Assembly: GCF_001467695.1 (NCBI RefSeq)
Contig: NZ_LNYE01000006.1
Coordinates: forward strand, 124,001 to 188,000
From: Legionella gratiana
GTDB taxonomy: Bacteria > Pseudomonadota > Gammaproteobacteria > Legionellales > Legionellaceae
Reading direction: 5' to 3'
DNA: 64,000 nucleotides
In this document: positions 1 to 9,140 of the stretch, in pieces
Position numbering within the stretch: the stretch's first letter is position 1
How the letters are laid out: each line of letters starts with the position of its first letter
Notes under the pieces: model-generated
What the model was told of the DNA's origin: nothing
The model's input: only the letters and a program-made list of their open reading frames with translations
The model's database searches: none
Position numbers and translations under genes: made by a program

Positions 1-9
1 ATATTAAGG

Positions 10-158
10 CTTTTGATTGAGACCCCCCGCTTTCGCGGAGGGTGACGATTTGACTAGAAACGAAGATTGGTCCTTAAGTTGACGCCATTAGCTGAACGGA
101 TACGGAGGATCGCCTTCATTTAGCGACATAAAAGCAATTCCTATGTCTTTTATGTCGC
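10..158. repeat. Composite dispersed intergenic repeat, copy 1
   Basis: Three modules occur in order. The first is a GC-rich hairpin at 23-42 (ccccccgc, loop tttc, gcggaggg) preceded by ttgattgaga. The second, at about 54-96, is a tract ctagaaacgaagattggtcc followed by taagttgacgccatta. The third is a perfect hairpin at 123-158 with 12-base arms gcgacataaaag and cttttatgtcgc. The same modules recur near 8216-8640, 28498-28620, 600-700, 17740-17780, 20580-20740 and 33860-33895, always between genes. This is seen directly. The third module lies just beyond the out-of-frame stop at 166 and could terminate transcription on the minus strand. Confidence 0.75.
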
Positions 159-165
159 GCTCACG

Positions 166-544
166 TTACTTATGCAAATGAATCATAGACTCAATATCTT
201 CTTCAAGATCCTCAGGGAGCGTCTTTGCTTCTTGATCGACTTGAAGATCTTCAGAGATAGTATTAGCTTTTTGTTCTTCTTGAAGCTGTTTTAATGGCAC
301 GAAATTGCCCAGGTACTTTCTGAGAGCCGACTTTATCTACATTGGCTGACTCGGGTAAAAGTTTTTTAAGAGCATTCGCTACTTGTTGCGCATCATTTTC
401 ACTCATAGCAGCAGAAACAATTTGAAGTCCTGCTCCATTATTAAAGCCATTTAGAATCCTAGATTCAAACTGCACATGATTGCTTGTATTGTTATTGTAT
501 AATGTTTGAAAAAATAGTCTTACATCTTCTTCGTTCATCTTCAT
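166..544 (-). pseudogene. Small orphan gene, probably frameshifted near its end
   Basis: An open frame starts at 544 and stops at 263 (93 residues). The last dozen residues of that frame are low in information. A +1 shift at about 313 (codons for VPG, then NFVPLKQLQEEQ) opens a frame that runs to a stop at 166 and encodes an acidic, helical tail rich in E, D, Q and L, including QVDQEAKTLPEDLEEDIESM. The whole would be about 125 residues. The N-terminal part contains SAAMSENDAQQVANALKKLL. I do not recognise the family, and no close Shine-Dalgarno site precedes the ATG. Either a one-base indel has broken the gene or the shorter frame is the real product. The function is unknown. Confidence 0.5.
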
Positions 545-901
545 TACTCATATAAAATAAAATTTATTACTCTCTAAAACTCAGAGATGGGATCAAGAGA
601 AAGCGCTTTCGGGGAGAATGATGCACTTTCAAAAACCGAGAGTTGATACCGAAACTTCATCCTTACTCAGGTTGCCTTAAGTTGGCGCCATTACGTGAAT
701 GCTTACTCTGAAATAGAACAGGCCATCATTTGATCAAATTAATTAATTTATACCCAATAAATAATTATTATATGTGATATGAAAATTACAAATAATATTT
801 TATTTTCAATAGATTGAAGATAAGTTTGCATTATCTTAAAAAAGGAAGTTGACCTCTATTACGAAAGTCTATTTCACTGAAATTAGGAGATTAGGTTAAA
901 A
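545..901. other. Intergenic stretch with repeat remnants
   Basis: About 357 bases lie without a gene between the small orphan and the diguanylate cyclase stop. A piece at about 665-695 (ccttaagttggcgccattac) matches the second module of the composite repeat at 54-96. The remainder is AT-rich, especially 740-830, and I see no convincing gene, tRNA or terminator in it. Confidence 0.6.
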
Positions 902-2521
902 TTAACGCTCAGAATAAATAACAACCTGATTTTTTCCATTTTGCTTTGCTTTATATAATGCTTGATCCGCGTAATTTATAATATCATTAAAATCATGACT
1001 ATGATTCAAATTCGAAATTCCAAGACTGATCGTCACATGTACTTGTTGATCATTGATTTTAAAAGCATAGTTCGAAAATTGAAGACGTAAGTCGTTGCAA
1101 ATTTTTTGGCAGTTTTCAAGATTTGTACCAGGCAATATCAGCACAAACTCCTCGCCACCGTACCGTCCAATAATATCTTGATTACGTAAACTCATCATGA
1201 GCATAGAGGCAAGTTTTTTAATTACAACATCGCCAAAAGGATGGCCATAGGTATCATTAATTAATTTAAAATTATCAATATCAATCATCACAAAAGAAAG
1301 CGATGAGTTCTGTTGTTTTGCTCTGGTAATTTCAATATTTAAACGATTTAAAACACTTGAATGATTTAATAAACCCGTCAAACTATCTGTGGTCATATAA
1401 TAATTTAAAATACTTGCGCGATTTGATCGCGATCTGACTGCAGAAACTAAATCTTGGGGCGAAACAGGTTTGGTAAGAAAATCATCCCCACCTAAACTAA
1501 TTGCCGCTAATTTCTTGTTTTTATCATCTTCTGTAGAAAGAAAAATAATGGGGATTTTCGTGTATCGTCTATCCTTGCGTAGTAGCATTGCAAGCTCTAA
1601 ACCAGAACATTCCGGCATATAAATATCCATCAAAATTAAATCAGGCTGAAATGTTTCAAGCTCTTTTAACAAATCCAATGGTTTTGTAATAGCCCGAGTA
1701 ATCATATCCGCTTGTTTTAAAATCAACGAATAAAATTCAGCCAAAGATTGTGAATCATCCAGAATTAAAATGCGATAGGTTTCATTAATTGGGGAAGTAC
1801 AATTTAAATTCACTTCTTGTATCATGTATGAGACATCGAGCGGTTTTTGAAAAAAAGCAACACAACCAGCACGTATCGCAGTGAGTCGAGGTAGTAAATC
1901 AGCATTAGGAACAATACAAAATAATTGAATGAGCCTCGTCTGTTGTTTTTCTAGAGTAGCGAGATATTCAAGGGAGCTTTTATTTAAATAGTTGGTATCA
2001 ATAATTAAAGCAATCGGTTGCTTTTTCTGAATGAAGTTCTGTAATGATTCCATATCTTTTATATGTTGCGTCTCATAACCAGCCTGTTTCAGGCCAGCCC
2101 TGAGTTCATTAACCAATTCCATTTCCTGTTCCAAAATATATACTAATCTATTGTCCTCAGGTTTGGTTTCTGCTTTAAACATGTGTTGTTTTGGGGAATC
2201 TTCTTGAGCCAATACCGTTTTTAATTGATTAAAATAGGAAGTAATTTTTTCTCGATCTTGATCTTCTAATTTTCCACGAGCTAGAATGTTCTTTAATAAT
2301 AGTTCCATCTGCCGAGCTATCTTACTCAATTCCAAATAACCATAGGTCCCAGCTGAACCACACAAGCTATGTACATTGCGATGGAACTCTTGAAAACCGG
2401 CCAAATCCCATCGTTTGAGTTGAGATTGCCATTGCAGCTCTAGATTATAAATTCGCTCTGGAAGCTGCTTACGATAGACCATAAAAAGATTATGTAATTT
2501 TTTCTGTATATTCTCATCCAT
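902..2521 (-). CDS. HPt-receiver-receiver-GGDEF diguanylate cyclase
   Basis: This 539-residue soluble protein is the last gene of the signalling operon. Residues 1-100 form an HPt-like domain with the phospho-histidine context FHRNVHSLCGSAGTYGY. Residues about 125-240 look like a degenerate receiver. Residues 250-365 are a full receiver (ILDDSQ, phospho-aspartate in PDLILMDIYMP, lysine in FLTKPVS). Residues 375-535 are a GGDEF domain with intact RYGGEEF and an RxxD (RNQD) inhibitory site five residues upstream. It should therefore make c-di-GMP from two GTP with product inhibition, gated by phosphorelay from the upstream kinases. Its ATG overlaps the stop of the preceding receiver gene by 8 bases, implying translational coupling. 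The active site is intact; the input signal is inferred. Confidence 0.9.
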   Translation of the reverse strand: MDENIQKKLHNLFMVYRKQLPERIYNLELQWQSQLKRWDLAGFQEFHRNVHSLCGSAGTYGYLELSKIARQMELLLKNILARGKLEDQDREKITSYFNQLKTVLAQEDSPKQHMFKAETKPEDNRLVYILEQEMELVNELRAGLKQAGYETQHIKDMESLQNFIQKKQPIALIIDTNYLNKSSLEYLATLEKQQTRLIQLFCIVPNADLLPRLTAIRAGCVAFFQKPLDVSYMIQEVNLNCTSPINETYRILILDDSQSLAEFYSLILKQADMITRAITKPLDLLKELETFQPDLILMDIYMPECSGLELAMLLRKDRRYTKIPIIFLSTEDDKNKKLAAISLGGDDFLTKPVSPQDLVSAVRSRSNRASILNYYMTTDSLTGLLNHSSVLNRLNIEITRAKQQNSSLSFVMIDIDNFKLINDTYGHPFGDVVIKKLASMLMMSLRNQDIIGRYGGEEFVLILPGTNLENCQKICNDLRLQFSNYAFKINDQQVHVTISLGISNLNHSHDFNDIINYADQALYKAKQNGKNQVVIYSER

Positions 2522-2903
2522 TATATTTTAACCATGCATTGTTTATTGACATCGCAAGAGTCAAAGGGTCAAAAGGCTTTTTAATAACATCAATAGCACC
2601 TATCGATTTATACTCCGCTATTTCATTACTTTGTATTTTAGCAGTCATAAATATAGCGGGTATTTCCATAAACTCGGGATTCTTCCGTAATTCACATAAC
2701 GTGGTTGGCCCATCCTGTTCAGGCATCATTACATCTAATAAAAGTAAGTCCGGAATAAATTCCTTTGCTGCCTCAATAACTTCTTTTCCATTAGAACAAT
2801 ATCTTACTGTAAAATCACCAATGTCCTCCAAAGCAATTTGTGCAATCGCTCTTATGTCTTCTTCATCTTCTGCATATAAAATTTTTTTAAGCTCTTTAGG
2901 CAT
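2514..2903 (-). CDS. Stand-alone response regulator receiver
   Basis: This 129-residue CheY-like protein is one receiver domain. It has the acidic pocket (YAEDEED), the phospho-aspartate in PDLLLLDVMMPEQDG, a conserved threonine in IFMTAK and the lysine in IKKPFDP. There is no output domain, so it probably relays phosphate or controls a partner by binding. It sits between the MHYT hybrid kinase and the HPt-GGDEF protein and overlaps the latter by 8 bases. A natural reading is that it shuttles phosphate from the kinase to the HPt domain of its neighbour; this is inference from order. Confidence 0.9.
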   Translation of the reverse strand: MPKELKKILYAEDEEDIRAIAQIALEDIGDFTVRYCSNGKEVIEAAKEFIPDLLLLDVMMPEQDGPTTLCELRKNPEFMEIPAIFMTAKIQSNEIAEYKSIGAIDVIKKPFDPLTLAMSINNAWLKYNG

Positions 2904-2922
2904 TTTGTATTCCTTAATTAAG

Positions 2923-2969
2923 TTTAACCTAGAAAAATCAGTTGAGTCCTATTGCTTTTCTAGGTTAAA
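2923..2969. repeat. Perfect CCTAG-type hairpin overlapping a stop codon
   Basis: Arms tttaacctagaaaa (2923-2936) and ttttctaggttaaa (2956-2969) are perfect 14-base inverted repeats. The right arm contains the stop and last codon of the MHYT kinase gene. The loop gttgagtcctattgc resembles that of the hairpin at 12419-12460, so both belong to one family. It could attenuate transcription or protect the 3' end between the kinase and the downstream receiver gene. Confidence 0.7.
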
Positions 2970-5592
2970 GCAGTTTTTTAATGGTATTCAGTAAAATTTC
3001 ATTTGAAGAATTGGATTTAAGCAACGCTTGACTCACAAATTTGGAATAATCTTTGTTTAATTTGGTATCAGAAAATACGAGCACTGGTGCATGGTATTTT
3101 GATATCGTTGGCAAAATTTCTATTCCATTTCCATCCGGCAACAACAAGTCTAAGATAATCAAATTATATTTGTCTTTTTTTAGTAGCTCTTTCGCTTCTT
3201 TTAAATTATTTGCCGTAGATACCTTCGCATGTTTTTCAAGAAGTGCCTCTACAATTTCTTGAGTGTCCTTATTATCTTCAACATGTAATATATGAGGCAT
3301 ATTCTGAGAATCTTTTTTTTGTATTTTACTAATTGCCATGAGTAACTGACTAAAATCAATCGGCTTATCTAACCAATCTACTATTGAAACAGCATCTCCA
3401 TTTGATAACTCTCTTCCCTCCTGAGCAATGACTGAAAGTACTATAATCGGCAAATTCATCGTATTTTGATTCGTACGCAACTCTCTAATGAATGAAATTC
3501 CATCTTGATCGGGTAATATTAAATCCAACAAAAGCGCATGATACTCCTGATTTTCTAATAATTTTCGTGCATCCGCAGCAGTAAGAGCTACATCAGCAAT
3601 AAAACCAGCAGACTCTAAAAGTAATTTTAGATAATTGGCCTGATCGCTATCATCGTCACAAATCAGCACTCTCTTGCCCGTTTCTTGAGTTGATCGCTTA
3701 TTTATTTCACAGGAGAGCAGTGGTTGCGGTGCTAGCGGTAAGTCAAAATAAAAAGTAGTGAGATCATTGGGATTACTCTCAAAATGTAACGATCCTTTCA
3801 GTTTTTCAATAATTGTCTTGCTGATATTCAACCCCAAACCCGTTCCACCTTTTCCTCGAGTAGTTGATGAATCTCCTTGAGAAAATTTTTGAAAAATGCG
3901 TGACTGAAATTCAGGTGATATACCATCGCCTCTATTTGAAATGGACACCCGTACTGATGAATCCACTCGTTTCACCGCTACAGCAACCGTTTCATTTTCA
4001 TAAGAAAACTTGCAGGCATTTGAGAGCAAGTTTGCTAAAACCTGCATCAAACGACCAGAATCTACTGTAACTAAATAGTCTTCATCAGTTGGTATGAATT
4101 CAATTTTTACGCTAAACTTTTCCGCATACATTTTATTAATATCAATGGACTCTTTGAGTAGCTGATTTAATTCAATCACTTCTAAATCAAAATCCATTTT
4201 CCCTGCTTCAATTTTTTCTATATCTAAAATATCATTAATCAACAAAAGTAACCGTTCGCAATTGTTATTAGCTATTTCAAGTAATTTCTTTACTTTTTCA
4301 GGGAATTCACCCATGACCCCACTAACCAATAACCCCAGAGAACCACGTATGGAAGTAAGAGGGGTACGTAATTCATGACTTACTGTAGAAACAAATTCAT
4401 CTTTTAATTTCTCGGTTTGTTTCAGATCAGTAATATCATGGATGACAATAACAGCACCTAAATTACTCCCCTCTGAATTAATAATTTTTTGCCCGTCAAT
4501 CACTACATGACGCATCCCATCGTTTTTAGTATGCATTATTAATTCAACACCACGAACACGCTCCCCATTTAAAGCGCGCTTGAGTGGAAATTCATTCGGA
4601 CTAAGTGGTGTATGATTTATCGTAAACAAACTGAAATAATCCGATATATTATTAATATTTTTATTTACCTTATTTGAATTAATATACGTTTGAATGGTAT
4701 GGTTTAATACAGTTATTTGACCTTCAGCATTACACGCGATGATTCCATCCTCTAAATTATCAAGCATTGCATTAAGAAATTCTTTCTCATTTTCCACAGC
4801 AAGAATCATTTTTTTATAATAACCAGATGCAGTTAGTGCAATTGTAAAAATTAAGATACTGATGCCCGTAATAAAATAGGCCAAATAGCTTGGCTCAATT
4901 GCCAAATTTTCGTCAGCCATAACATGGTGTAATAAATTGGGTGTAAATACAGCAGCTGACATCCCTGTGTAATGCATACCACAAATAGCCAGTCCCATGA
5001 GTAAAGAGCTTATGACTTTCAAATTAAATTGTCTTTTACGTGAACCATAATTGCTTTGCAACGCCAGCCAAATTGCGGACTCTGCAGCGGCAATTCCGAT
5101 GAGAATCGAAAGAAAAAACAAACCTGGCACATAATGAATATTTACATGTATCTTCATTCCTTCCATGCCCATATAATGCATGGTGGAGATAGCAAGACCA
5201 ACAATTAATCCACCTAACGCAAAATGCGCGGGGGAGTAATCTTTTTTCTGTAAAATAAATAAAGCTAAAGCAGAAGCAAGGATAGCAACAATCAATGAAG
5301 CAACAGTCCAACCTACATCATATTCCATAGGCATAGGCAGGATAAAAGCTAACATCCCAACAAAATGCATCGCCCATATTCCCGCCCCCATAGCAAAAGC
5401 CCCGCCAGCAAGCCAATACATTCGAATTTGATTATTTTTTTCAGAGCGCAGACGACCTACAAGATTTAAAGCAACATAAGATGCAAAAACCGCTATTACA
5501 TAAGACAAAGCTACTATCTTCAAATCATAACGGCCATTTATTGCATCAACTGGAATTGGAGTTATTTGAAACCATTCAGAAAATATGTTCAT
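2965..5592 (-). CDS. MHYT-sensor hybrid histidine kinase with two receivers
   Basis: This is an 875-residue inner-membrane sensor. Residues 20-260 form about seven membrane helices with the three MHYT motifs MHFVGM (75-80), MHYMGM (138-143) and MHYTGM (206-211). MHYT domains are thought to bind copper and sense a diatomic gas or redox state. A PAS domain follows at about 275-390. Next come a HisKA with the phospho-histidine in VSHELRTPLTSIRG and a HATPase with N, G1 and G2 boxes (NLLSNACKF, GDGISPEF, GGTGLGLNIS). Two receivers complete it (ALLLDLILPDQDG and LIILDLLLPDGNG). It lies 79 bases after one receiver gene and 61 before another. The ligand is unknown. The C-terminal tandem receivers suggest a multistep relay ending in the GGDEF protein. 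Confidence 0.92.
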   Translation of the reverse strand: MNIFSEWFQITPIPVDAINGRYDLKIVALSYVIAVFASYVALNLVGRLRSEKNNQIRMYWLAGGAFAMGAGIWAMHFVGMLAFILPMPMEYDVGWTVASLIVAILASALALFILQKKDYSPAHFALGGLIVGLAISTMHYMGMEGMKIHVNIHYVPGLFFLSILIGIAAAESAIWLALQSNYGSRKRQFNLKVISSLLMGLAICGMHYTGMSAAVFTPNLLHHVMADENLAIEPSYLAYFITGISILIFTIALTASGYYKKMILAVENEKEFLNAMLDNLEDGIIACNAEGQITVLNHTIQTYINSNKVNKNINNISDYFSLFTINHTPLSPNEFPLKRALNGERVRGVELIMHTKNDGMRHVVIDGQKIINSEGSNLGAVIVIHDITDLKQTEKLKDEFVSTVSHELRTPLTSIRGSLGLLVSGVMGEFPEKVKKLLEIANNNCERLLLLINDILDIEKIEAGKMDFDLEVIELNQLLKESIDINKMYAEKFSVKIEFIPTDEDYLVTVDSGRLMQVLANLLSNACKFSYENETVAVAVKRVDSSVRVSISNRGDGISPEFQSRIFQKFSQGDSSTTRGKGGTGLGLNISKTIIEKLKGSLHFESNPNDLTTFYFDLPLAPQPLLSCEINKRSTQETGKRVLICDDDSDQANYLKLLLESAGFIADVALTAADARKLLENQEYHALLLDLILPDQDGISFIRELRTNQNTMNLPIIVLSVIAQEGRELSNGDAVSIVDWLDKPIDFSQLLMAISKIQKKDSQNMPHILHVEDNKDTQEIVEALLEKHAKVSTANNLKEAKELLKKDKYNLIILDLLLPDGNGIEILPTISKYHAPVLVFSDTKLNKDYSKFVSQALLKSNSSNEILLNTIKKLL

Positions 5593-5671
5593 TATTACTT
5601 CCTGTAATAGTAACTGCTGGAATTTAATTTACTTCAAGCATCCTTTCAGTAAATTATAGTAGAGTCATAAA

Positions 5672-6079
5672 CTAAATTGCACCCTCTGAAATCGTCCAAT
5701 AATTGTCAATAGCCTTAAAAATCTCTATGAATTGTTTATAATCAGGCGGTTTTACAATATAACCTACCGCTCCCCTATCGTAAGCATTTCTTTTTTCAAC
5801 CGCCCCATTGGAAGTAGTAAATACAATAACTGGAATATTTTTGTAAACCCGGTTTTTTTTAAGAGCATCTAAAAACTCCATACCATTCATGCGTGGCATG
5901 TTTAAATCTAGAATAATCAAGCAAGGTTTACCATAGCTGCTAAGATATTTTAAGGCTTCCTCACCATTTTCTTTTATAATGAGTTCATTACAAATTTTTA
6001 GTTGTCTAAAAACCCGTTGCACTGCTCGTTGATCAATTTGATCATCTTCTATGAGTAGCACTGGTTTGGTTGAGTACAA
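5672..6079 (-). CDS. Rcp1-like single-domain response regulator
   Basis: This 135-residue receiver has VLLIEDDQIDQRAVQRVF at its start, the phospho-aspartate in LIILDLNMPRMNG, the threonine in VFTTSN and a lysine in IVKPPD. The spacing and the LNMPRMNG motif are like Rcp1-type regulators that partner PAS or phytochrome kinases. Its start lies one base beyond the stop of the triple-PAS kinase gene, so the pair is almost certainly a cognate two-component system. There is no output domain, so it acts by phosphotransfer or protein binding. Confidence 0.9.
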   Translation of the reverse strand: MYSTKPVLLIEDDQIDQRAVQRVFRQLKICNELIIKENGEEALKYLSSYGKPCLIILDLNMPRMNGMEFLDALKKNRVYKNIPVIVFTTSNGAVEKRNAYDRGAVGYIVKPPDYKQFIEIFKAIDNYWTISEGAI

Positions 6080-6080
6080 T

Positions 6081-7937
6081 TTATGCCTCTCTTATTTTTT
6101 CTTTATTTAAAGTAAAATAAAATGTCGTTCCTTTACCCACTTTTGAGTGAAACCAAATTTTTCCATGATAAAGTTCTACAATCTTTTTAGAGAGCGTTAG
6201 TCCAATGCCCGTAGACTCCTGGCTGTCTTTACTTTGTAACGTTTGAAAAAGTTCAAAAACTTTCTCCTTATAGTGTTCATCAATCCCTATACCATTATCT
6301 TTTATAAAAAACTCCAATTCCTTTGCATGTTCAACCATACCGATTTCAATTTTTCCATGTTTTTTATCATTATATTTAATGGCATTATTGATTAAATTTT
6401 GAAAAAGCTGATAAAAATGTGTTTTTACTCCATAAATGAGCGGTAGATCCTTTTGAATTTTAATGTGTATCTGCTTAGGAGGGATTAAATCTTCTTTGAT
6501 CTCTTGCAGAATCTTATTTAAATCGATCGGCTCTAATTCTTCATCTATACTGCCAATACGGGAATAAGCTAAAATTCCATCAATTAAAGCTTGGAGACGC
6601 TTGACTCGATTATCAAGTAGTCCCATATATTTTTTACCCTCCTGATCTAATTTATCTTCATATTCTTCAACAATCCACCCCGAAACAGTGGCAATTCCCC
6701 GTAAAGGAGCTTTTAGATCATGAGAAACCACATAAGCAAAGCGCTCTAATTCCTCATTACTTTTTTTAATTAAATCTTCGGACATCTTTCTTGCAGTAAT
6801 ATCAATCACGGAGGCTAACACAAAAACACCTGATTCTGTTTTTAAGGGATTTAATCCAATTTCAACGGGAAACTCCGTCCCATCACTTCTTAACCCATAA
6901 AGATCACGACCAACACCCATGACTCGTGCCTGAGGTTTCTTTAAGTAAAAATTGCGATATTGGACATGTTCATTACGTGCACGGTGTGGGACTAAGTACT
7001 CTACTTTTTGGCCAATTAATTCTTCTTTCTTATATTTAAACATCTTAAGTATTTGTTGATTGGCCAGTTCAATTTCACCCATTTTGTTTACTATCAAAAT
7101 TCCAGCTGGAGCAGCTTCAATAGCTAAACGGAATCGTTCTTGTTCTTTTTTTCTTTCTGTAATATCCACTACCGAAGCGAGTACGAAACTACCTTCTTCA
7201 GTAATTAAAGGATTTAACCCAATTTCTACAGCAAACTCAGAACCATCTTTTCGCTGTCCATATAAATCGCGTCCTTCACCCATCGCTCTAGCTTTAGGCT
7301 TTTCAAAAAAGTCAATTCTATATCCAGGATGTTTGGCTTTAAATCTATTAGGAACCAGAATTTCAATTTGTTTGCCTATTAACTCATGCTTTTCATAGCC
7401 AAACATTGTTACAATTTGCGAATTTAATAACTCAATAGCACCAGCGCGACTGACCATAATCATCCCAGTAGGAGAAGCTTCCACGGCTAATTCAAATTTC
7501 TTCTGTTCTTTTGTTACAAATGGAATTTCTCGAGCAATACTAGCAGCACCTATCACCCTACCGGAATAATCTTTGATTGGAGAAATAGAAATAGAAACTT
7601 TGATCTCTGTACCATCTTTTTTGAGGCGAATGGTTTCATAATGATCAATTGTTTCGCCTTGTTTAATTTTAGCTAAAAACTGTTCGACTTCTTGAGTCTT
7701 ATCTGAAGGAACAATCTTTTTAATCGATTGTCCTATCATTTCTGCCGCTTTAAAACCATACATCATTTCGGCCGCTTTATTCCAGCTTGTTGTAATTCCG
7801 TCCAGATCTTTACCAATAATAGCATCGTTACTGGATTCAATTATGGCAGCATAAAAAGCATTTTCTTGGAACGTTTTGTTTGTTGATGTTTTTTTTGCAG
7901 TCATATCAAACTGAACCATTTCCCTGTATCGTTTCAT
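6081..7937 (-). CDS. Triple-PAS sensor histidine kinase
   Basis: This 618-residue kinase has no membrane segment and is probably cytoplasmic. Three PAS/PAC units lie at about 20-140, 145-265 and 267-387. The second and third are near duplicates of each other (FGYEKHELIGKQIEILVP against FKYKKEELIGQKVEYLVP, each followed by GRDLYG). A HisKA domain follows with VVSHDLKAPLRGI, then a HATPase with NLINNAIKYND, DNGIGID and GIGLTLSKKIVELY. This layout is typical of bacteriophytochrome-like kinases paired with Rcp1-type receivers, but the chromophore GAF/PHY part is absent. It is the first gene of the five-gene operon. The signal is unknown. Internal starts at codons 7 and 12 are possible; none has a clear Shine-Dalgarno. 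Confidence 0.9.
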   Translation of the reverse strand: MKRYREMVQFDMTAKKTSTNKTFQENAFYAAIIESSNDAIIGKDLDGITTSWNKAAEMMYGFKAAEMIGQSIKKIVPSDKTQEVEQFLAKIKQGETIDHYETIRLKKDGTEIKVSISISPIKDYSGRVIGAASIAREIPFVTKEQKKFELAVEASPTGMIMVSRAGAIELLNSQIVTMFGYEKHELIGKQIEILVPNRFKAKHPGYRIDFFEKPKARAMGEGRDLYGQRKDGSEFAVEIGLNPLITEEGSFVLASVVDITERKKEQERFRLAIEAAPAGILIVNKMGEIELANQQILKMFKYKKEELIGQKVEYLVPHRARNEHVQYRNFYLKKPQARVMGVGRDLYGLRSDGTEFPVEIGLNPLKTESGVFVLASVIDITARKMSEDLIKKSNEELERFAYVVSHDLKAPLRGIATVSGWIVEEYEDKLDQEGKKYMGLLDNRVKRLQALIDGILAYSRIGSIDEELEPIDLNKILQEIKEDLIPPKQIHIKIQKDLPLIYGVKTHFYQLFQNLINNAIKYNDKKHGKIEIGMVEHAKELEFFIKDNGIGIDEHYKEKVFELFQTLQSKDSQESTGIGLTLSKKIVELYHGKIWFHSKVGKGTTFYFTLNKEKIREA

Positions 7938-8013
7938 TTTAGACTATCATATAAGTATGAAGTTAAAAATGAAAATCAACAACTTAGAGTTAATTACAGA
8001 AACCACGAGTTTC

Positions 8014-8151
8014 TTAATGCAAAACTCCTAAGCCTATAATGCCAGCAATAATCAGATAAATTGCAACTATGTAATTTAATAACCGTGGTAAAAGTAGTAT
8101 TAAAATTCCAGCAATTAATGAAATAATAGGTGTAATATGGATCGTAAGCAT
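8014..8151 (-). CDS. DUF3096 family membrane mini-protein
   Basis: This is a 45-residue protein too short for most gene callers. It starts at ATG 8151 with a GGAAGAGAG purine tract 7 bases upstream and reads MLTIHITPIISLIAGILILL, then PRLLNYIVAIYLIIAGIIGLG. It forms two hydrophobic segments around a PRLLNYIVAIYLI core, which is the DUF3096 signature as I know it. A longer reading in another frame covers the same DNA but has an odd Cys/Tyr/His-rich composition and is a shadow. It lies on the same strand as, and upstream of, the triple-PAS kinase. It is an inner-membrane protein of unknown function. Confidence 0.8.
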   Translation of the reverse strand: MLTIHITPIISLIAGILILLLPRLLNYIVAIYLIIAGIIGLGVLH

Positions 8152-8215
8152 GTTTTTTCTCTCTTCCGTGAATGAATATAATTATTATAGCAGCAATTCC
8201 AACACGCAAAAGCGG

Positions 8216-8638
8216 AGGGTCTAAATAACTTGCCAAACAGTAAGTACTTTGTTTCTAGAACAATGGTGCTTTTATACTAAGACTTTGATTGAGTCCCCCC
8301 GCTTTCGCCTGAATCTTCTACACATCTTGTCTATCGCAAATAAAACAGGACCCAATTATTTCTTTTGCAGAAGGAGATGGTATTGAGAGCATCGTCACCC
8401 TCTGCGTAAGCAGGGGGTCTCGTAAGCGTATGACTGCAAGGCGAAGTTTGGTTTAGAGCAAAGATTTGTTACTTTTAGACCTTCCGCTTTTGCGGAAGGC
8501 GACGGTATTGAGAAGTCCGTGCCTAGAAACAAAGATTGGTCCTAAGTTAACGACATTATCCGTTCAGGGGTATGCTTTGTGAGATAACATTCGTTTAGCA
8601 CATAAAGGCATTTTATGCCTTTATGTCGAACGCATTAT
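8216..8638. repeat. Composite dispersed intergenic repeat, copy 2
   Basis: This gene-free stretch carries the fullest copy of the repeat. The module agggtctaaataactt is at about 8217-8262. The ttgattgagtccccccgctttcgc half-hairpin is at about 8285-8308, and a perfect CCTTCCGC-TTTT-GCGGAAGG hairpin is at 8480-8499. The ctagaaacaaagattggtcc module is at 8523-8542, followed by taagttaacgacattatccg. Last is the cataaagg hairpin at 8601-8625. The first two modules also lie side by side at 28498-28620, and the later ones in the same order at 54-158. About 100 bases at 8310-8400 have no match I noticed elsewhere. No gene is visible. Confidence 0.7.
8601..8625 (-). terminator. Repeat-derived hairpin after greA
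   Basis: Arms cataaaggcat and atgcctttatg (11 bases, loop ttt) form a perfect stem 14 bases past the greA stop on the minus strand. There is no strong U-run on the far side, so it may be a weak or factor-assisted terminator or an mRNA-end stabiliser. It belongs to the cataaaag hairpin family found at several other gene ends in this window. Confidence 0.5.
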
Positions 8639-9115
8639 TTAGATATATTGGACATCAATAATTTCGTATTCTACCATCCCTCCGGGGGTATTTACTGTGA
8701 CAGAATCATCTAACTCTTTGCCAATTAATCCACGCCCAATAGGTGAGCTGTACGAAATTTTATTCTGCTTAATATCTGCTTCGTCTTCACCAACAATTTG
8801 ATAAGTAAGCTTGGCATCAGTTGCCACATTGCAAATAGTCACGGTACAACCAAATACAACTTTGCCATTGTTTGGCAATTTGCTGATATCAATAATTTGA
8901 GCATGAGATAATTTAGCTTCTAATTCCTGAATTCGTCCTTCATTAAAGCTTTGCTGTTCACGAGCAGCATGATACTCGGCATTTTCTTTTAAATCGCCGT
9001 GGGCTCGAGCAGTGGCGATCGCATCCACAATGCGAGGTCTATCAACAAATTTCAATCGATGTAATTCCTCTTTTAGTGCTTCTGCACCATGTACTGTCAT
9101 AGGATATTTGCTCAT
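8639..9115 (-). CDS. Transcription elongation factor GreA
   Basis: This 158-residue protein matches the normal GreA length. Residues 1-75 form the antiparallel coiled coil with the acidic tip in [20 protein letters not shown], which supplies the D and E residues that coordinate the second Mg in RNA polymerase. Residues 80-158 are the FKBP-like C domain ([16 protein letters not shown]). It rescues backtracked polymerase by stimulating transcript cleavage. It follows carB by 25 bases on the same strand, the usual gammaproteobacterial carAB-greA order, although carA is not adjacent here. Confidence 0.97.
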   Translation of the reverse strand: MSKYPMTVHGAEALKEELHRLKFVDRPRIVDAIATARAHGDLKENAEYHAAREQQSFNEGRIQELEAKLSHAQIIDISKLPNNGKVVFGCTVTICNVATDAKLTYQIVGEDEADIKQNKISYSSPIGRGLIGKELDDSVTVNTPGGMVEYEIIDVQYI

Positions 9116-9140
9116 ATCTACCTCAATATTAATTCCTTTC

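Noticed and set aside
2539-2994. A 151-residue plus-strand frame
   Set aside because: It is antisense to the receiver gene and shows a Ser/Ile-rich shadow composition. The minus-strand receiver has all its family motifs.
7994-8236. An 80-residue minus-strand frame
   Set aside because: It covers the DUF3096 gene in another frame and has an implausible H/Y/C-rich composition. The 45-residue DUF3096 frame explains the DNA.
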